Shown: one piece after another, positions 55,769-64,000 of the stretch
Layout of the letters: each line of letters starts with the position of its first letter
Numbering within the stretch: the first letter of the stretch is position 1
Position numbers and translations under genes: made by a program
The notes under the pieces: model-generated
Databases searched by the model: none
Told to the model about the DNA's origin: nothing
The model's input: only the letters and a program-made list of their open reading frames with translations
Assembly (NCBI GenBank): GCA_900548405.1
Contig: UNSJ01000003.1
Span: forward strand, 1-64,000
Length of the DNA: 64,000 nucleotides
Origin: Candidatus Gastranaerophilales bacterium
GTDB taxonomy: Bacteria > Cyanobacteriota > Vampirovibrionia > Gastranaerophilales > Gastranaerophilaceae
Reading direction: 5' to 3'

Positions 55769-56238
55769 TGAATATAAAAATTATTGCTCTGGGTAAAATT
55801 AAAGAAAAATTTTTAAAAGACGGTATTGACGAATTTCTAAAACGTCTAACACCTTACGCATCCGTAGAAATCATTGAACTTTCTGCAATAGAAATTAAAG
55901 ATGCAAACTTAACAGAGAGAGTATTAGAGCAAGAAGGTGAAAAAATATTATCTCACATCAAGCCGCAGTCATTTGTAATAACAATGGAAATTAAGGGAAA
56001 GATGTTTTCGTCAGAAGAATTTGCACAAAAAATTCAAGAATTAACCAACGACGGTTTTGGTGAAATTATTTTTGTTATAGGCTCATCTTGCGGGATTTCA
56101 CCTAAAGTATCAAATCGCGCAGATTTAAAAATGAGTATGTCCAAAATGACATTTCTTCATCAATTTGCCCGACTCATTCTGGTCGAGCAAATTTACAGAG
56201 CCTTTAAAATTATAAAAGGCGAAACTTATCATAAATAA
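55768..56238 (+). CDS. rlmH: 23S rRNA (pseudouridine1915-N3)-methyltransferase
   Basis: 156 residues of the SPOUT class: MNIKIIALGKIKEKFLKDGI at the start, FVIGSSCGISPKV (about residue 110, the SAM knot), and the conserved end MTFLHQFARLILVEQIYRAF with GETYHK. RlmH methylates the pseudouridine in helix 69. Coupled to mscS by a one-base overlap. Confidence 0.95.
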   Translation: MNIKIIALGKIKEKFLKDGIDEFLKRLTPYASVEIIELSAIEIKDANLTERVLEQEGEKILSHIKPQSFVITMEIKGKMFSSEEFAQKIQELTNDGFGEIIFVIGSSCGISPKVSNRADLKMSMSKMTFLHQFARLILVEQIYRAFKIIKGETYHK

Positions 56239-56907
56239 CTATCTGTAATGCACCCTGAAAGGATAATCATCAGGGATTTTCCAGCCATAATAATGAATGA
56301 GCTTTGTACAGTATAAACCGTGCTTAATATTTTCTGCCCTACATCCATAATTTTCATGATTTCTTAACGAAGCTTCTGTTCCGTCCCAACTAGAAGTACC
56401 ATAGGAATCAAAGTTCCAGCTAAAAATGTTTCCGGCTGAGTTACGAGTCGGATTATAATAAAAAGCAAACGAACATATACCTATCTCTTTCATCACAGAA
56501 TTTTTTCCCTTCAAACATTTTTCAGGATCTCCCGGATAAAAATACCAATCTCTCATAAATGCACTTGCAATTGACACCGCACTGCCATCAGCAAAATATA
56601 TTGTATAATAATCACCGACTTTACCGGTTTTTATAACATTCATATAAGGAATAATATATTTTTCACACCACGCTTTTTGAGAATCAAAATCAGTATTATC
56701 AACCCACCACACATCTCTTTCACCATAATCTAATTCAGCCATTTTTATTGCCTGATTCATTGATGAATAAAATTTTTGCAAACGAGTTTCAACTACTCTT
56801 TTATTATGATTAGCAATTAAAGATGGCATTGTTAATGCCGCAACAACGCCAATAATACCAAGTGTAATCAAAACCTCTGCAAGGGTAAAAGCTCTTATTC
56901 CTTTCAT
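56239..56907 (-). CDS. type IV prepilin-like protein
   Basis: 222 residues: MKGIRA then FTLAEVLITLGIIGVVAAL, ending YGWKIPDDYPFRVHYR. ATG 56907 has its own ACGGAG. A poly-G leader with ATG at 57038 lies 131 nt upstream: with ten G it stops, but with eleven G it is open for 44 codons and enters this gene in frame, adding a 44-residue N-terminal extension. Convergent with rlmH. Two or three Cys pairs in the globular part. Confidence 0.85.
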   Translation of the reverse strand: MKGIRAFTLAEVLITLGIIGVVAALTMPSLIANHNKRVVETRLQKFYSSMNQAIKMAELDYGERDVWWVDNTDFDSQKAWCEKYIIPYMNVIKTGKVGDYYTIYFADGSAVSIASAFMRDWYFYPGDPEKCLKGKNSVMKEIGICSFAFYYNPTRNSAGNIFSWNFDSYGTSSWDGTEASLRNHENYGCRAENIKHGLYCTKLIHYYGWKIPDDYPFRVHYR

Positions 56908-57007
56908 ACAAACTCCGTTAGAATTGTGATGTGTTATATCACTATTATAACAGGTTTCATACTTTTTACAACCCCTTAAAAACGCCTTAGCGGAGCTTAA
57001 AAGTCTG

Positions 57008-57017
57008 CCCCCCCCCC
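57008..57017 (-). repeat. poly-G tract (10 G), copy 4
   Basis: Ten G after ATG AAA AGA ATT GAT TTA CTC. With eleven the frame is open through to the prepilin start at 56907; with ten it stops at TTT TAA. Confidence 0.9.
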
Positions 57018-57145
57018 GAGTAAATCAATTCTTTTCATTTTTGCTCCTTTCAATAATCTTATACATTTATGCATAACACAAGGTCACGGGTCCAGCGGCT
57101 ACGCTGGTTTTCATAAATGGCTTCCTTTCTTTATAGACCTATTAT
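57018..57145 (-). promoter_or_regulatory. prepilin leader with upstream mini-ORF and GCGTAGC hairpin, copy 4
   Basis: Minus strand: TATAAT region, GAAAGGAAGCC, ATG opening a 15-codon ORF (MKTSVAAGPVTLCYA) that spans the palindrome CCAGCGTAGCCGCTGG (57092-57107), then GAAAGGAGC and ATG 57038. In this copy the first Shine-Dalgarno has its own start codon. Confidence 0.6.
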
Positions 57146-57244
57146 AACAAATTATCTTCTGATTTTCAATAATATTCCTCTGTTTGGTCTAATATATGTT
57201 TTTAATAATGTGTTATAATGACCTCAAAAGTAAAGGAGAATTAT

Positions 57245-58969
57245 ATGAGAGAATTTGAATTTAATCTTTCTATGGAAGAACTTGAAAAACGCACCCATAA
57301 AGATTATTTGATGACAAAAAAAATGCTGAAGGCTGATGCTCCTGAGTATTTGGAGCTTGCAGAAGGTGATAAAGATGCGCTAAAACATCTTGTAAAAGCT
57401 GCTTATATTTTAGAAAAAATTAATATGCAGATAGATTGCCACCACAACCTTGAGTTTAAAGATTTTCTTGAAAGAGAGATTGCAAAAGGCAATAAACAGG
57501 CAGAACTTACGAAAATCCTTTTTGATGCACAAAAAGGTATTAATGCAATTGACACAATGTCAACTAAGATTAACCTTGCAAAGGGCATAAAAGAATTCCC
57601 GGGGAAAGGTGTTTATCCTGAAGATTTATCAAAAGAAGAATTTCATCAAATTCTTACACAAATGGTTAACAACGGAAAAATTGATGAGGTAAAAAAAATC
57701 CTTACACAACGCTCTGTTGTTGAACGAAACGGCGAAGAACTTGTTGGAACAGATTATATAGATAAGTTCAAAGATGATTTTTCTAAAATGGCTGATGAAA
57801 TAGAAAAAGCATCACAAACTTCAACAAACGCAGATTTCAACGAATATTTAAAATTACAGGCAAAAGCACTTCGCGAAGCAAATCCTATGCTTGATGCTTA
57901 TGCTGATAAAAAATGGGCAACACTTCAAGACACACCGCTTGAATTCACTATAACAAGAGAAAATTATGAAGATGAAATGACTGGTACAATCGTTGAAAAC
58001 AAAGAACTTTCAGCATTGCTTGAAAAACATGGAATTTCACCTATTCCAAAAGACTTTCTCGGCGGCAGAGTAGGTATTGTAAACAAAAAAGGAACTCACG
58101 CGCTTTTAGCAATTAAAGAATATCTTCCGACTTTAGCCCAAAATATGCCTTTTGCTGATGAATACGAACAAAACATTTCAACAGATACTGATGCAAAACA
58201 AACTATGGTAGACGTTGATTTGGTTGCCGTAACTGGAGATGTCGGCGAATACAGAGGCGGAATTACTTTAGCGGAAAATCTTCCCAATGACGACAAACTT
58301 TCTCTTACAATAGGCGGAGGAAGAAGAAACGTTTATCACAGACAAATACGTTTCATAAGCGATATGAAAAAATTACAGGAAAGACTTGATGAAATTCTTG
58401 ATAAAGAACAGCATCAATTTTATCTCGATGAAGCTGATCACTGGTTTACAATAGGTCACGAAAACGCGCATTCACTGGGACCTAAAAAAGCTTGCGAAAC
58501 TCTCGGTAAGTACAGGAATATTATTGAAGAAAACAAAGCTGATATGGGCGCTTTAGCATTTGTAGACCTGTTAACTGAACTCGGTATGTACACTGAAGAA
58601 CAAAGAAAACAGATTATAGTAACTACAATTGCCGATAATTTCTTAAAATCAAAACCGACAATGAGCCAGGCTCACAGAGTTCGTACTGTAATGCAGAATA
58701 AATACTTTGCAGAACGCGGCGCATACGACATTATTGACGGCAAAATACATGTAAACATTGACAAAGTAGTTCCTATCGCAAAAGAAATGTTAGCTGAAAT
58801 TATCAAAATACAAATAGAAGGTGATTTCGATAAGGCTGAAAAATATGTTCTTGATAACTTTGTATGGACAGACAATATGGAACTTATCGCGCAAAAACTG
58901 CAAAAAATTAACAAAACACTCAACGGAAGAACAGAATCAGAACTAGCAGAAAAATTACTTAAAGAATAA
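57245..58969 (+). CDS. M49-like metallopeptidase (dipeptidyl-peptidase III related)
   Basis: 574 residues from ATG 57245 (AAAGGAG upstream). HENAHSLGP (about residue 405) and EENKADMGALAF (about 432) match the zinc site of M49-type peptidases, with HExxH rather than the longer HExxxH of eukaryotic DPP III; related bacterial proteins are often mislabelled. No signal peptide, so cytoplasmic. A lysine/glutamate-rich N-terminal third. Monocistronic, with a shared terminator at its end. Confidence 0.75.
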   Translation: MREFEFNLSMEELEKRTHKDYLMTKKMLKADAPEYLELAEGDKDALKHLVKAAYILEKINMQIDCHHNLEFKDFLEREIAKGNKQAELTKILFDAQKGINAIDTMSTKINLAKGIKEFPGKGVYPEDLSKEEFHQILTQMVNNGKIDEVKKILTQRSVVERNGEELVGTDYIDKFKDDFSKMADEIEKASQTSTNADFNEYLKLQAKALREANPMLDAYADKKWATLQDTPLEFTITRENYEDEMTGTIVENKELSALLEKHGISPIPKDFLGGRVGIVNKKGTHALLAIKEYLPTLAQNMPFADEYEQNISTDTDAKQTMVDVDLVAVTGDVGEYRGGITLAENLPNDDKLSLTIGGGRRNVYHRQIRFISDMKKLQERLDEILDKEQHQFYLDEADHWFTIGHENAHSLGPKKACETLGKYRNIIEENKADMGALAFVDLLTELGMYTEEQRKQIIVTTIADNFLKSKPTMSQAHRVRTVMQNKYFAERGAYDIIDGKIHVNIDKVVPIAKEMLAEIIKIQIEGDFDKAEKYVLDNFVWTDNMELIAQKLQKINKTLNGRTESELAEKLLKE

Positions 58970-58971
58970 CG

Positions 58972-59003
58972 AAAAAGGACAGGTTAAACCTGTCCTTTTT
59001 ATT
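58972..59003. terminator. bidirectional terminator, M49-like and prepilin genes
   Basis: AAAAAGGACAGG TTAAA CCTGTCCTTTTT, with T/A flanks between convergent genes. Confidence 0.85.
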
Positions 59004-59756
59004 AATATGTCATTTGCCAGTTATCATTTAATATTTTTCCGAAGCATCCGCCAATTCCTGAAGAAGTTTTTTGACAGTAATTTGTGAACAAATTCTCTCT
59101 TGCATCTTTTGTTAACGGTGCAGATGTTCCCTGATCATCAATAAGTCCGTTATTATATAAACACATTAGAAACATATCACGTCCTTCAATATTTGGACCT
59201 TTTTTACCGTTTATATCAACCATAATATTTACAAGGCTGTTACCGCTTTTTGTATACCATGGGCGAATTGCAGCTCCACTTGCCAAAATATATGTTTTTT
59301 GAGTCTCCGAAAAACCTCTTGTAGAAGAACCGTCTAAATTTTTATAATCAGCAGGATTTGCGAAACAATCAGAAAAAGTATCGCAAGTTTTTACTATTTT
59401 AAAATAAGATGTAAAAAAATCATAAGCCGCATCTTGAGAGTTTAATCCGGCTTCTGCTAAATTCAAAGCATTTCTCTCATTTTGATATTGAACTGCTGCC
59501 TGACTAATTTCATTATAGACTTTATGCAGCTGTGTTACATAAGATTGTCTTTGGTAATTCTGCATCAAAGACGGTACTGTCATTGCTGAAACCACTCCAA
59601 TAATGCCGAGTGTGACTAAGACCTCAGCCAATGTGAATGCATAACGACGAATATCTGCTAACATGGCTACGTGCGTAGCACCTTCAGCGAGAGTAAATCC
59701 CTTAAGGTTGGAGCTTAAAAGTCTGCCCCCCCCCCAATGTGTCTAATTTTTTTCAT
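59002..59756 (-). CDS. type IV prepilin-like protein with poly-G leader and doubled FTLAE motif
   Basis: Body from ATG 59664: MLADIRRYA then FTLAEVLVTLGIIGVVSAM, with VDINGKKGPNIEGRDMF and the end KILNDNWQMTY; a close paralog of the 34.0-kb gene. Upstream, ATG 59756 with Shine-Dalgarno GAAAGGAG leads to MKKIRHI and ten G. With eleven G the frame reads RLLSSNLKG, FTLAEGATHVA and joins the body, so the prepilin motif occurs twice. With ten it stops after four codons. ATG 59664 has only a distant GAAGGT as ribosome site. Confidence 0.8.
59666..59679. repeat. GCGTAGC-core palindrome at leader junction
   Basis: GCTACG-TG-CGTAGC, perfect 6-bp inverted repeat between the leader-derived FTLAE and ATG 59664. 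Confidence 0.6.
59726..59735 (-). repeat. poly-G tract (10 G), copy 5
   Basis: Ten G after ATG AAA AAA ATT AGA CAC ATT. One extra G would open the frame to the prepilin. Confidence 0.9.
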
Positions 59757-59800
59757 AATTGCTCCTTTCGCTATTTTCATTATAATTATAAACCATTTGA
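59757..59800 (-). promoter_or_regulatory. short prepilin leader without hairpin, copy 5
   Basis: Minus strand: TATAATTATAATG, then GCGAAAGGAGC and ATG 59756. It lacks the palindrome and second Shine-Dalgarno of copies 1-4, so it may represent the uninserted form. Confidence 0.55.
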
Positions 59801-59816
59801 AAGGATTTATCAATCT

Positions 59817-60179
59817 TTAAGGATTATTTTTCATTGTTTCCTGCAGAACTTTATCCGCATCTTCCTTTGAAAATCTTTTTAGGTATTTAATTATTGAGCT
59901 GAATGACGTACTTTCTTTTATTAACACTTCATTTAAACCGGCTTCAGGATTTATTGCAGATAATTTATATCTGAACGGTGAATGTTTTGTTCTCGGGTAT
60001 TCTTCGCAATATAAATGTACGGTGTCAGCTCCAAAACTGTTAAACTTTTTGACCATATCTTTAGCTGCAGTCGATCCGATTGTTGCATTAAGATCAGGAA
60101 CCAGACTTTTTATGTTCATTTTGAAAGACGGATAGTTTTGTTGTGCATTAGGTTGATTTAAGTTTAAGTTTACTTTCAT
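59817..60179 (-). CDS. small lineage-specific hypothetical protein, 120 aa
   Basis: Starts MKVNLNLNQPNAQQNYPSFK, an N-terminus with a short aromatic patch like others in this window, followed by a mixed alpha/beta region with no recognised domain. Shine-Dalgarno GAGGAAAC upstream. No membrane segment. Function unknown. Confidence 0.65.
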   Translation of the reverse strand: MKVNLNLNQPNAQQNYPSFKMNIKSLVPDLNATIGSTAAKDMVKKFNSFGADTVHLYCEEYPRTKHSPFRYKLSAINPEAGLNEVLIKESTSFSSIIKYLKRFSKEDADKVLQETMKNNP

Positions 60180-60338
60180 AGTATGTTTCCTCTATAATCT
60201 TACACTCATACAAAATCTTGTAAATACAAATTTTTGATATTACAGTTTGCAAGCTTTAAACTTTTGTAACAAAAAGTCAATTTTTAATTAATGAAAACGT
60301 TTTATATAATACAGGGGATTTTAATTAAGGGGATTACT

Positions 60339-60866
60339 ATGGCACAACCACTAAAACCGATTGGCAGTTATACAACTTCGACATATCAGTCATTTGACGG
60401 TTCAAACTTTACTTTAACAGGGCTTGAAGAAAAGTTCAAAGGAGAAAAAGGCTACGTTTCAACATTCATTGGAGGCGCTACAAACTTTAAAGATGATGCA
60501 ATGCTTGTATTGGATTTAAAAGGCGGAAGAAACTATGACGACAAGGGAATATTTAACCAAAATCTGCGTGTCAGAACAAAATTAGGAAAAGAATCAGAAT
60601 CTGTTCAGCTTAGATACTCGCCGCTTTCAATTGATTATCCTGTAAGCAAAAACACAAGCCTGTATCTGAATCCCCATTATTCAGGCCAAATGGATTTCAG
60701 AAACGATAAATGGAAAAACAGTATCGGGGCATTTGGTGGAGTTACACAAAAATTAAACGATAAAACTTCGTTATCTGTGGAAGTCCAAAGATATAATCTG
60801 CAAGACATAAAAAATAACAGCGCAAAAAACTGGAGTTTAAACGCAATTTTATCATATAAATTTTAA
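60339..60866 (+). CDS. beta-strand-rich protein resembling an outer-membrane barrel
   Basis: 175 residues from ATG 60339 (AAGGGG upstream; the frame start at 60291 is unlikely). The sequence alternates polar and apolar residues in strand-sized blocks (VSTFIGGATNF, AMLVLDLKGG, SVQLRYSPL, LSVEVQRYN) and ends in LNAILSYKF with a terminal Phe, as outer-membrane barrels do. No signal peptide is present, which is odd for an exported barrel. Its stop overlaps the folE2 stop. Confidence 0.6.
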   Translation: MAQPLKPIGSYTTSTYQSFDGSNFTLTGLEEKFKGEKGYVSTFIGGATNFKDDAMLVLDLKGGRNYDDKGIFNQNLRVRTKLGKESESVQLRYSPLSIDYPVSKNTSLYLNPHYSGQMDFRNDKWKNSIGAFGGVTQKLNDKTSLSVEVQRYNLQDIKNNSAKNWSLNAILSYKF

Positions 60867-61645
60867 TTTAGTATTTCGTGTTGAAAAGCCCACGCTGAAT
60901 GATTGTGAATACTTTCAAATGCCTCACATTCAACTTCAAACTCATTAATGACAGGATGATTACGAAGTTTTACAACAACATCACGCAATACATCTTCAAC
61001 GAACTTCGGATTATCCCAGGCTTTTTCAGTTACATACTTTTCATCTTCACGTTTTAAAAGCGGATAAACAGGACAAGAAGCACAAGATTCAATCAGTTCA
61101 ATTAAATCCTCAAGCCATACCTGCTCGCTTTCATCATAAGATATTTTAACCTTGATAAGAGCACGCTGATTATGAGCTCCGTTTTCTGAAATTTCTTTTG
61201 AACAAGGGCATAAAGTCGTAACAGGAACTTCAACACCAAGAATGAATTTATAATTTCCTTCTTCAATTCTTCCCTCAAAAGTACAATGATAGCTCATAGG
61301 GGCAACCATTTCTTTAACAGGCGACTTTTTATTAATAAAATATGTAAATTTGAATTCCAGCTCTCCGCTTTGTGCATCAAGGTTATTTATAATCTTTTCA
61401 AGACAGCCTTTAATATCAACTCCCAAAAGATTTTTATGCTGCCATTCTGTTAAAACTTCTACAAATCTTGACATGTGTGTGCCTTTATAGTCTCTGGGCA
61501 GCGAAACATTAACTCGAGCCTTTGCACATACAATCTGATTTGAACTGTTTTTTCTCTGTATTGTTAACGGAAGTTCAAGATGTTTAATCCCGACTTTTTG
61601 TATATCTACATTTCTGTTATCTTTTAAATTTTGAATATCTTTCAT
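60863..61645 (-). CDS. folE2: GTP cyclohydrolase FolE2 (type IB)
   Basis: 260 residues. The family motif TTLCPCSKEISENGAHNQRA (about residues 147-166) includes the metal-binding Cys; SCASCPVYPLLKREDEK is also typical. FolE2 makes 7,8-dihydroneopterin triphosphate for folate (and queuosine), using various divalent metals instead of strictly zinc. Monocistronic. Confidence 0.93.
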   Translation of the reverse strand: MKDIQNLKDNRNVDIQKVGIKHLELPLTIQRKNSSNQIVCAKARVNVSLPRDYKGTHMSRFVEVLTEWQHKNLLGVDIKGCLEKIINNLDAQSGELEFKFTYFINKKSPVKEMVAPMSYHCTFEGRIEEGNYKFILGVEVPVTTLCPCSKEISENGAHNQRALIKVKISYDESEQVWLEDLIELIESCASCPVYPLLKREDEKYVTEKAWDNPKFVEDVLRDVVVKLRNHPVINEFEVECEAFESIHNHSAWAFQHEILN

Positions 61646-61704
61646 AAAACAATTTTATCATAAAAAAACAAGACCTTGATATTTGTATTCAAGGCCTATC
61701 CGTT

Positions 61705-61760
61705 TAAATAAGAAGAGAGAGCTTTATATTTATATAAAGTACTCTCTCTTTAAAAAATTG
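61705..61760 (-). terminator. terminator of the thioredoxin-like gene
   Basis: AAGAGAGAG (61750-61742) pairs with CTCTCTCTT (61720-61712) around an AT-rich loop that itself can pair (CTTTATAT/ATATAAAG), followed by CTTATTT on the minus strand. Confidence 0.7.
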
Positions 61761-61795
61761 CTATTTTTATATTGTTTTTTTAAGAAATATTAACA

Positions 61796-62275
61796 TTAAT
61801 TTTCAGACTCGTTTGTAGCCTTGTCTAAAATGCCTCTAATTCTCAGATATCTGTCTAACTCAACTCTAAACTTTCCTAAATCCTGATATATACTGTTAGG
61901 AATTAAAACCCTGTTATCATACTTAGGGTCAAGAATATAAACTGTCGGATAGCCTGATAAGTACATATTGTTTGCAAGCTGTATATACTGTTTATTTTCA
62001 ACATTTATCATTACAAAGTTATATTTGTCTTTGTATAAGCCGCTCAAAATTTTAAATTTCGGCATAAACTTCATACAATAAGAACACCAATCAGCATAAA
62101 ACAAAGCTACCATAGGTTTTTCAGATGCGCTTACAGCATCTTCATAAGTAATACCGATTTTATAATCAGAAGGGTGCTTTGGCGCATTTATATTCATTGA
62201 TACAGCTATTCCCACAAGTGAAGAACAAGCCACTGCAATCAAAACTCCCAATGTAATTAATATTTTCTTTTTCAT
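61796..62275 (-). CDS. membrane-anchored thioredoxin-like protein
   Basis: 159 residues from ATG 62275 (GGAGG upstream). One N-terminal membrane segment (about 5-25) followed by a thioredoxin fold with active site ADWCSYCMKF (about residue 63) and a cis-Pro in SGYPTVYILDP. It would face the extracytoplasmic side; with the CMDC protein and CcdA at 0.5-1.6 kb it could handle disulfides of the Cys-rich pseudopilins. That link is inference. Confidence 0.85.
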   Translation of the reverse strand: MKKKILITLGVLIAVACSSLVGIAVSMNINAPKHPSDYKIGITYEDAVSASEKPMVALFYADWCSYCMKFMPKFKILSGLYKDKYNFVMINVENKQYIQLANNMYLSGYPTVYILDPKYDNRVLIPNSIYQDLGKFRVELDRYLRIRGILDKATNESEN

Positions 62276-62359
62276 AATATCCTCCACACCTTGATTATAC
62301 TATAAACTTAAGATATTACAAATAAATATTATTAACATAACGTAACATTAGACTTGAAA

Positions 62360-62400
62360 AAGTATATATCATAGTATATACTAAGTATATATATGCGTGC
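62360..62400. promoter_or_regulatory. AT-rich dyad region ahead of the sigma factor
   Basis: Alternating TATATA repeats with an imperfect dyad (AGTATATAT.CATA.GTATATACT) in the 188-nt gap before the sigma gene; may hold promoter and operator. No exact -35/-10 can be fixed. Confidence 0.35.
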
Positions 62401-62475
62401 AATAATATTACCCCGCAACGTGTAAATGGCAGTAATCTTGTGTTCAATTAAAGAAAGAAGGAGTTTAAAAGAGGT

Positions 62476-63390
62476 ATGAAAAAAAATTCGCCTATCAAAA
62501 TGAAAACTACCAAACAGTTTTCAAATCCGGCAAAAAACGAAGTTTTAGACGGCTCTGATGATAGCGTACTCTCAAATTACATCAGAGAAATTTCTGATTA
62601 TCGTTCTCTAACACCTGCCGAAGAAAAAGAGACAGCTAAAAAAGCTAAAGAAGGTGATGAAGAAGCAAAAAACAAGCTTATTAAAGCAAATTTAAAACTT
62701 GTAATCACAATTGCAAAAAAGGCAATTCACATGTCTAATCTTCCAATGATTGATTTAATTCAGGAAGGTAATTTAGGACTAATGGTTGCAGCTGAAAAAT
62801 TTAATTACAAATTGGGTTACAAGTTTGCGACTTATGCAAGCTGGTGGATTAAACAGTCAATGTTCAAAGCTATTTCGGAGCAGTCACATTGCATGAAAAT
62901 TCCTGTATATATTCAGGAAACATTGTCTAAGTTTTCCAAAATTAAACGTGAAATGGAACGTGAAAACAATTCTCAAGTAAACGCACACGATGTTGCAAAA
63001 AAAATGAATATTGCACCTGACAAAATTGATACTTTCTTAAATGCTTATTCTAAAACAATTTCTATTGAAAGCGGACTTGAAAACAGCGACGGAAAAGAAA
63101 TTAATGTTGCTGATATCATTGAAGATGAAAAAGCTTCCGCAACAAATGAAGTTGAATTTGAGAACTTAAGAAACGACATTTTAAATGTGATTTCTACTTT
63201 AAAAGAACGTGAGCAGGAAGTCGTAAAATTAAGATACGGTCTTGAAAATGATGTAAAGTTAACCCTTGAAGAAATCGGAAACATTTACGGCGTAACAAAA
63301 GAGTGCATCCGTCAAACAGAATTGAGAGCGTTGAAAAAAATGAGATTTTCAACAATCGGACAAGAAGTTTTAACAAGTTATGTTGATTAA
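62476..63390 (+). CDS. group 2 (RpoD-like) sigma-70 factor
   Basis: 304 residues. Region 1.2 (LSNYIREISDYRSLTPAEE), region 2 (LIQEGNLGLMVAAEKF, then FATYASWWIKQSM with the -10 recognition helix), region 3, and region 4.2 (LTLEEIGNIYGVTKECIRQTE). It lacks region 1.1, so it is an alternative group 2 factor rather than the primary one. Shine-Dalgarno AAGGAG further up (about 62457) and a nearer GAGG. Confidence 0.9.
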   Translation: MKKNSPIKMKTTKQFSNPAKNEVLDGSDDSVLSNYIREISDYRSLTPAEEKETAKKAKEGDEEAKNKLIKANLKLVITIAKKAIHMSNLPMIDLIQEGNLGLMVAAEKFNYKLGYKFATYASWWIKQSMFKAISEQSHCMKIPVYIQETLSKFSKIKREMERENNSQVNAHDVAKKMNIAPDKIDTFLNAYSKTISIESGLENSDGKEINVADIIEDEKASATNEVEFENLRNDILNVISTLKEREQEVVKLRYGLENDVKLTLEEIGNIYGVTKECIRQTELRALKKMRFSTIGQEVLTSYVD

Positions 63391-63424
63391 TTATTTCTCG
63401 TGTTTATTTAATCTGAAATTTGAA

Positions 63425-63457
63425 AAGGTCATTGATAAATCAATGACCTTTATTTTT
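63425..63457. terminator. bidirectional terminator, sigma factor and prepilin
   Basis: AAGGTCATTGATAAATCAATGACCTT followed by TATTTTTTT, between convergent genes. Confidence 0.85.
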
Positions 63458-64000
63458 TTAATATTTATATTTTATCTGCCAGCCGTCTGACTGGATTAAA
63501 CGTCCGCAATACTTGCCATCGGTTTCACATCCATCTATTAATTCTTCTCTGGTTAGGTCATCAGAAATATAAATATTATTTTTTATATATCCTGACCCCA
63601 AAAAGTGCAAGCTTGCATTGTTAGTCAAAGGAAGCTCAGCAACAAATACATCTTTACCTGCAATATTATTACCTTTAGGTCCGTCAATATCTATTACAAA
63701 CATTATGCCGGCAATATAATTCTTAACTTCTCCGTCATCTCCTGTCCTTTTAATAACAGTATTATTTACAAAAATATATGTCCCGTCCTGTAATCTTATT
63801 GTTTGCTTTTCAGCATCATTCTTCATCATACGTGTACCGTTTCGATACTTCACCTCTGTTTTATAACCCAAATCAGTAGGTGTCATACTGTCATCATAAG
63901 AATAACCGTCAGCCAAATAAGGAAGTACAAATTTTTTAATAAAAGTATTTACCACAGCTTTACTACTTTCTGGATTATATTCTCCGTTGCTGCTGCTTGC
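63458..64000 (-). CDS. type IV prepilin-like protein, C-terminal part (cut by window edge)
   Basis: The frame is open to the window edge; the GTG at 63955 is internal, not the start. The C-terminal part has FVIDIDGPKGNNIAGKDVFVAEL, the same motif as paralogs at 17.0, 18.4, 34.0 and 59.0 kb, and ends SDGWQIKYKY. The signal sequence lies beyond the window. Confidence 0.8.
   Translation of the reverse strand, partial: ASSSNGEYNPESSKAVVNTFIKKFVLPYLADGYSYDDSMTPTDLGYKTEVKYRNGTRMMKNDAEKQTIRLQDGTYIFVNNTVIKRTGDDGEVKNYIAGIMFVIDIDGPKGNNIAGKDVFVAELPLTNNASLHFLGSGYIKNNIYISDDLTREELIDGCETDGKYCGRLIQSDGWQIKYKY

Overview
The window is AT-rich, gene-dense bacterial chromosome. The gene content suggests a non-photosynthetic relative of Cyanobacteria of the Gastranaerophilales (Melainabacteria/Vampirovibrionia) type. 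Pointers are a large set of type IV prepilin-like proteins, an efp-accB-accC cluster, RicT, a polyprenyl synthase next to a DUF212 gene, a group-3 sigma factor beside a prepilin peptidase, FolE2, and many small lineage-specific proteins whose N-termini carry an aromatic/FxG-like patch. This assignment is an inference from gene content; no rRNA gene is present. There is no CRISPR array, IS element or recognisable prophage.

Layout. 0-7 kb: start of a prepilin gene, a thioredoxin-like/CcdA pair, ribH-murQ-gpsA-ricT, a large HNH protein, tRNA-Leu(CAG). 7-16.9 kb: mutS, small membrane proteins, ndk-tgt, a HExxH protein, a DUF805-RDD protein, a MATE exporter. 16.9-24 kb: prepilin genes interleaved with a SprA-like protein, efp-accB-accC and small membrane and HTH genes. 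24-34 kb: rsgA-polyprenyl synthase, DUF212, a GT-C protein, a SWIM/SNF2 helicase, HU, a family-2 glycosyltransferase, apt. 34-44.9 kb: prepilin, two zinc alcohol dehydrogenases, ilvC-yhaM-like-tmk-tmk, radical SAM, a GPH transporter. 44.9-54 kb: pyrG, gatC, sigma-pilD, an autoregulated XRE gene on a 34-bp palindrome, and a ppiC-pepP-rlmB-dnaA-ruvA operon. 54-54.9 kb: a candidate structured RNA and a tRNA-Gly whose 3' end is repeated downstream. 54.9-64 kb: mscS-rlmH, more prepilins, an M49-like peptidase, folE2, a thioredoxin-like protein, a group-2 sigma factor, and a prepilin cut by the window end.

Most notable observation: five prepilin-like loci (starts near 61, 17754, 34745, 57038 and 59756, all minus strand) share a leader with a strong Shine-Dalgarno, an ATG, about seven codons and a run of exactly ten G. 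In every one, ten G puts the start out of frame. Eleven G (or 8 or 14) would open the frame into the FTLAE prepilin motif; at the first locus the motif itself lies beyond the window edge. Four of the five leaders also carry a small palindrome with a GCGTAGC-type core and a second Shine-Dalgarno. This looks like a dispersed switch for surface or secretion pseudopilins. A systematic homopolymer miscall or transcriptional slippage must be excluded. The prepilin peptidase that would process these proteins is also in the window.

A second pattern is leaderless transcription: several genes have a -10 box ending 5 to 12 nt before the start codon and no Shine-Dalgarno, four of them with a TTGNNN-17 bp-TATAAT-like promoter. 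Nearly everything else is housekeeping.
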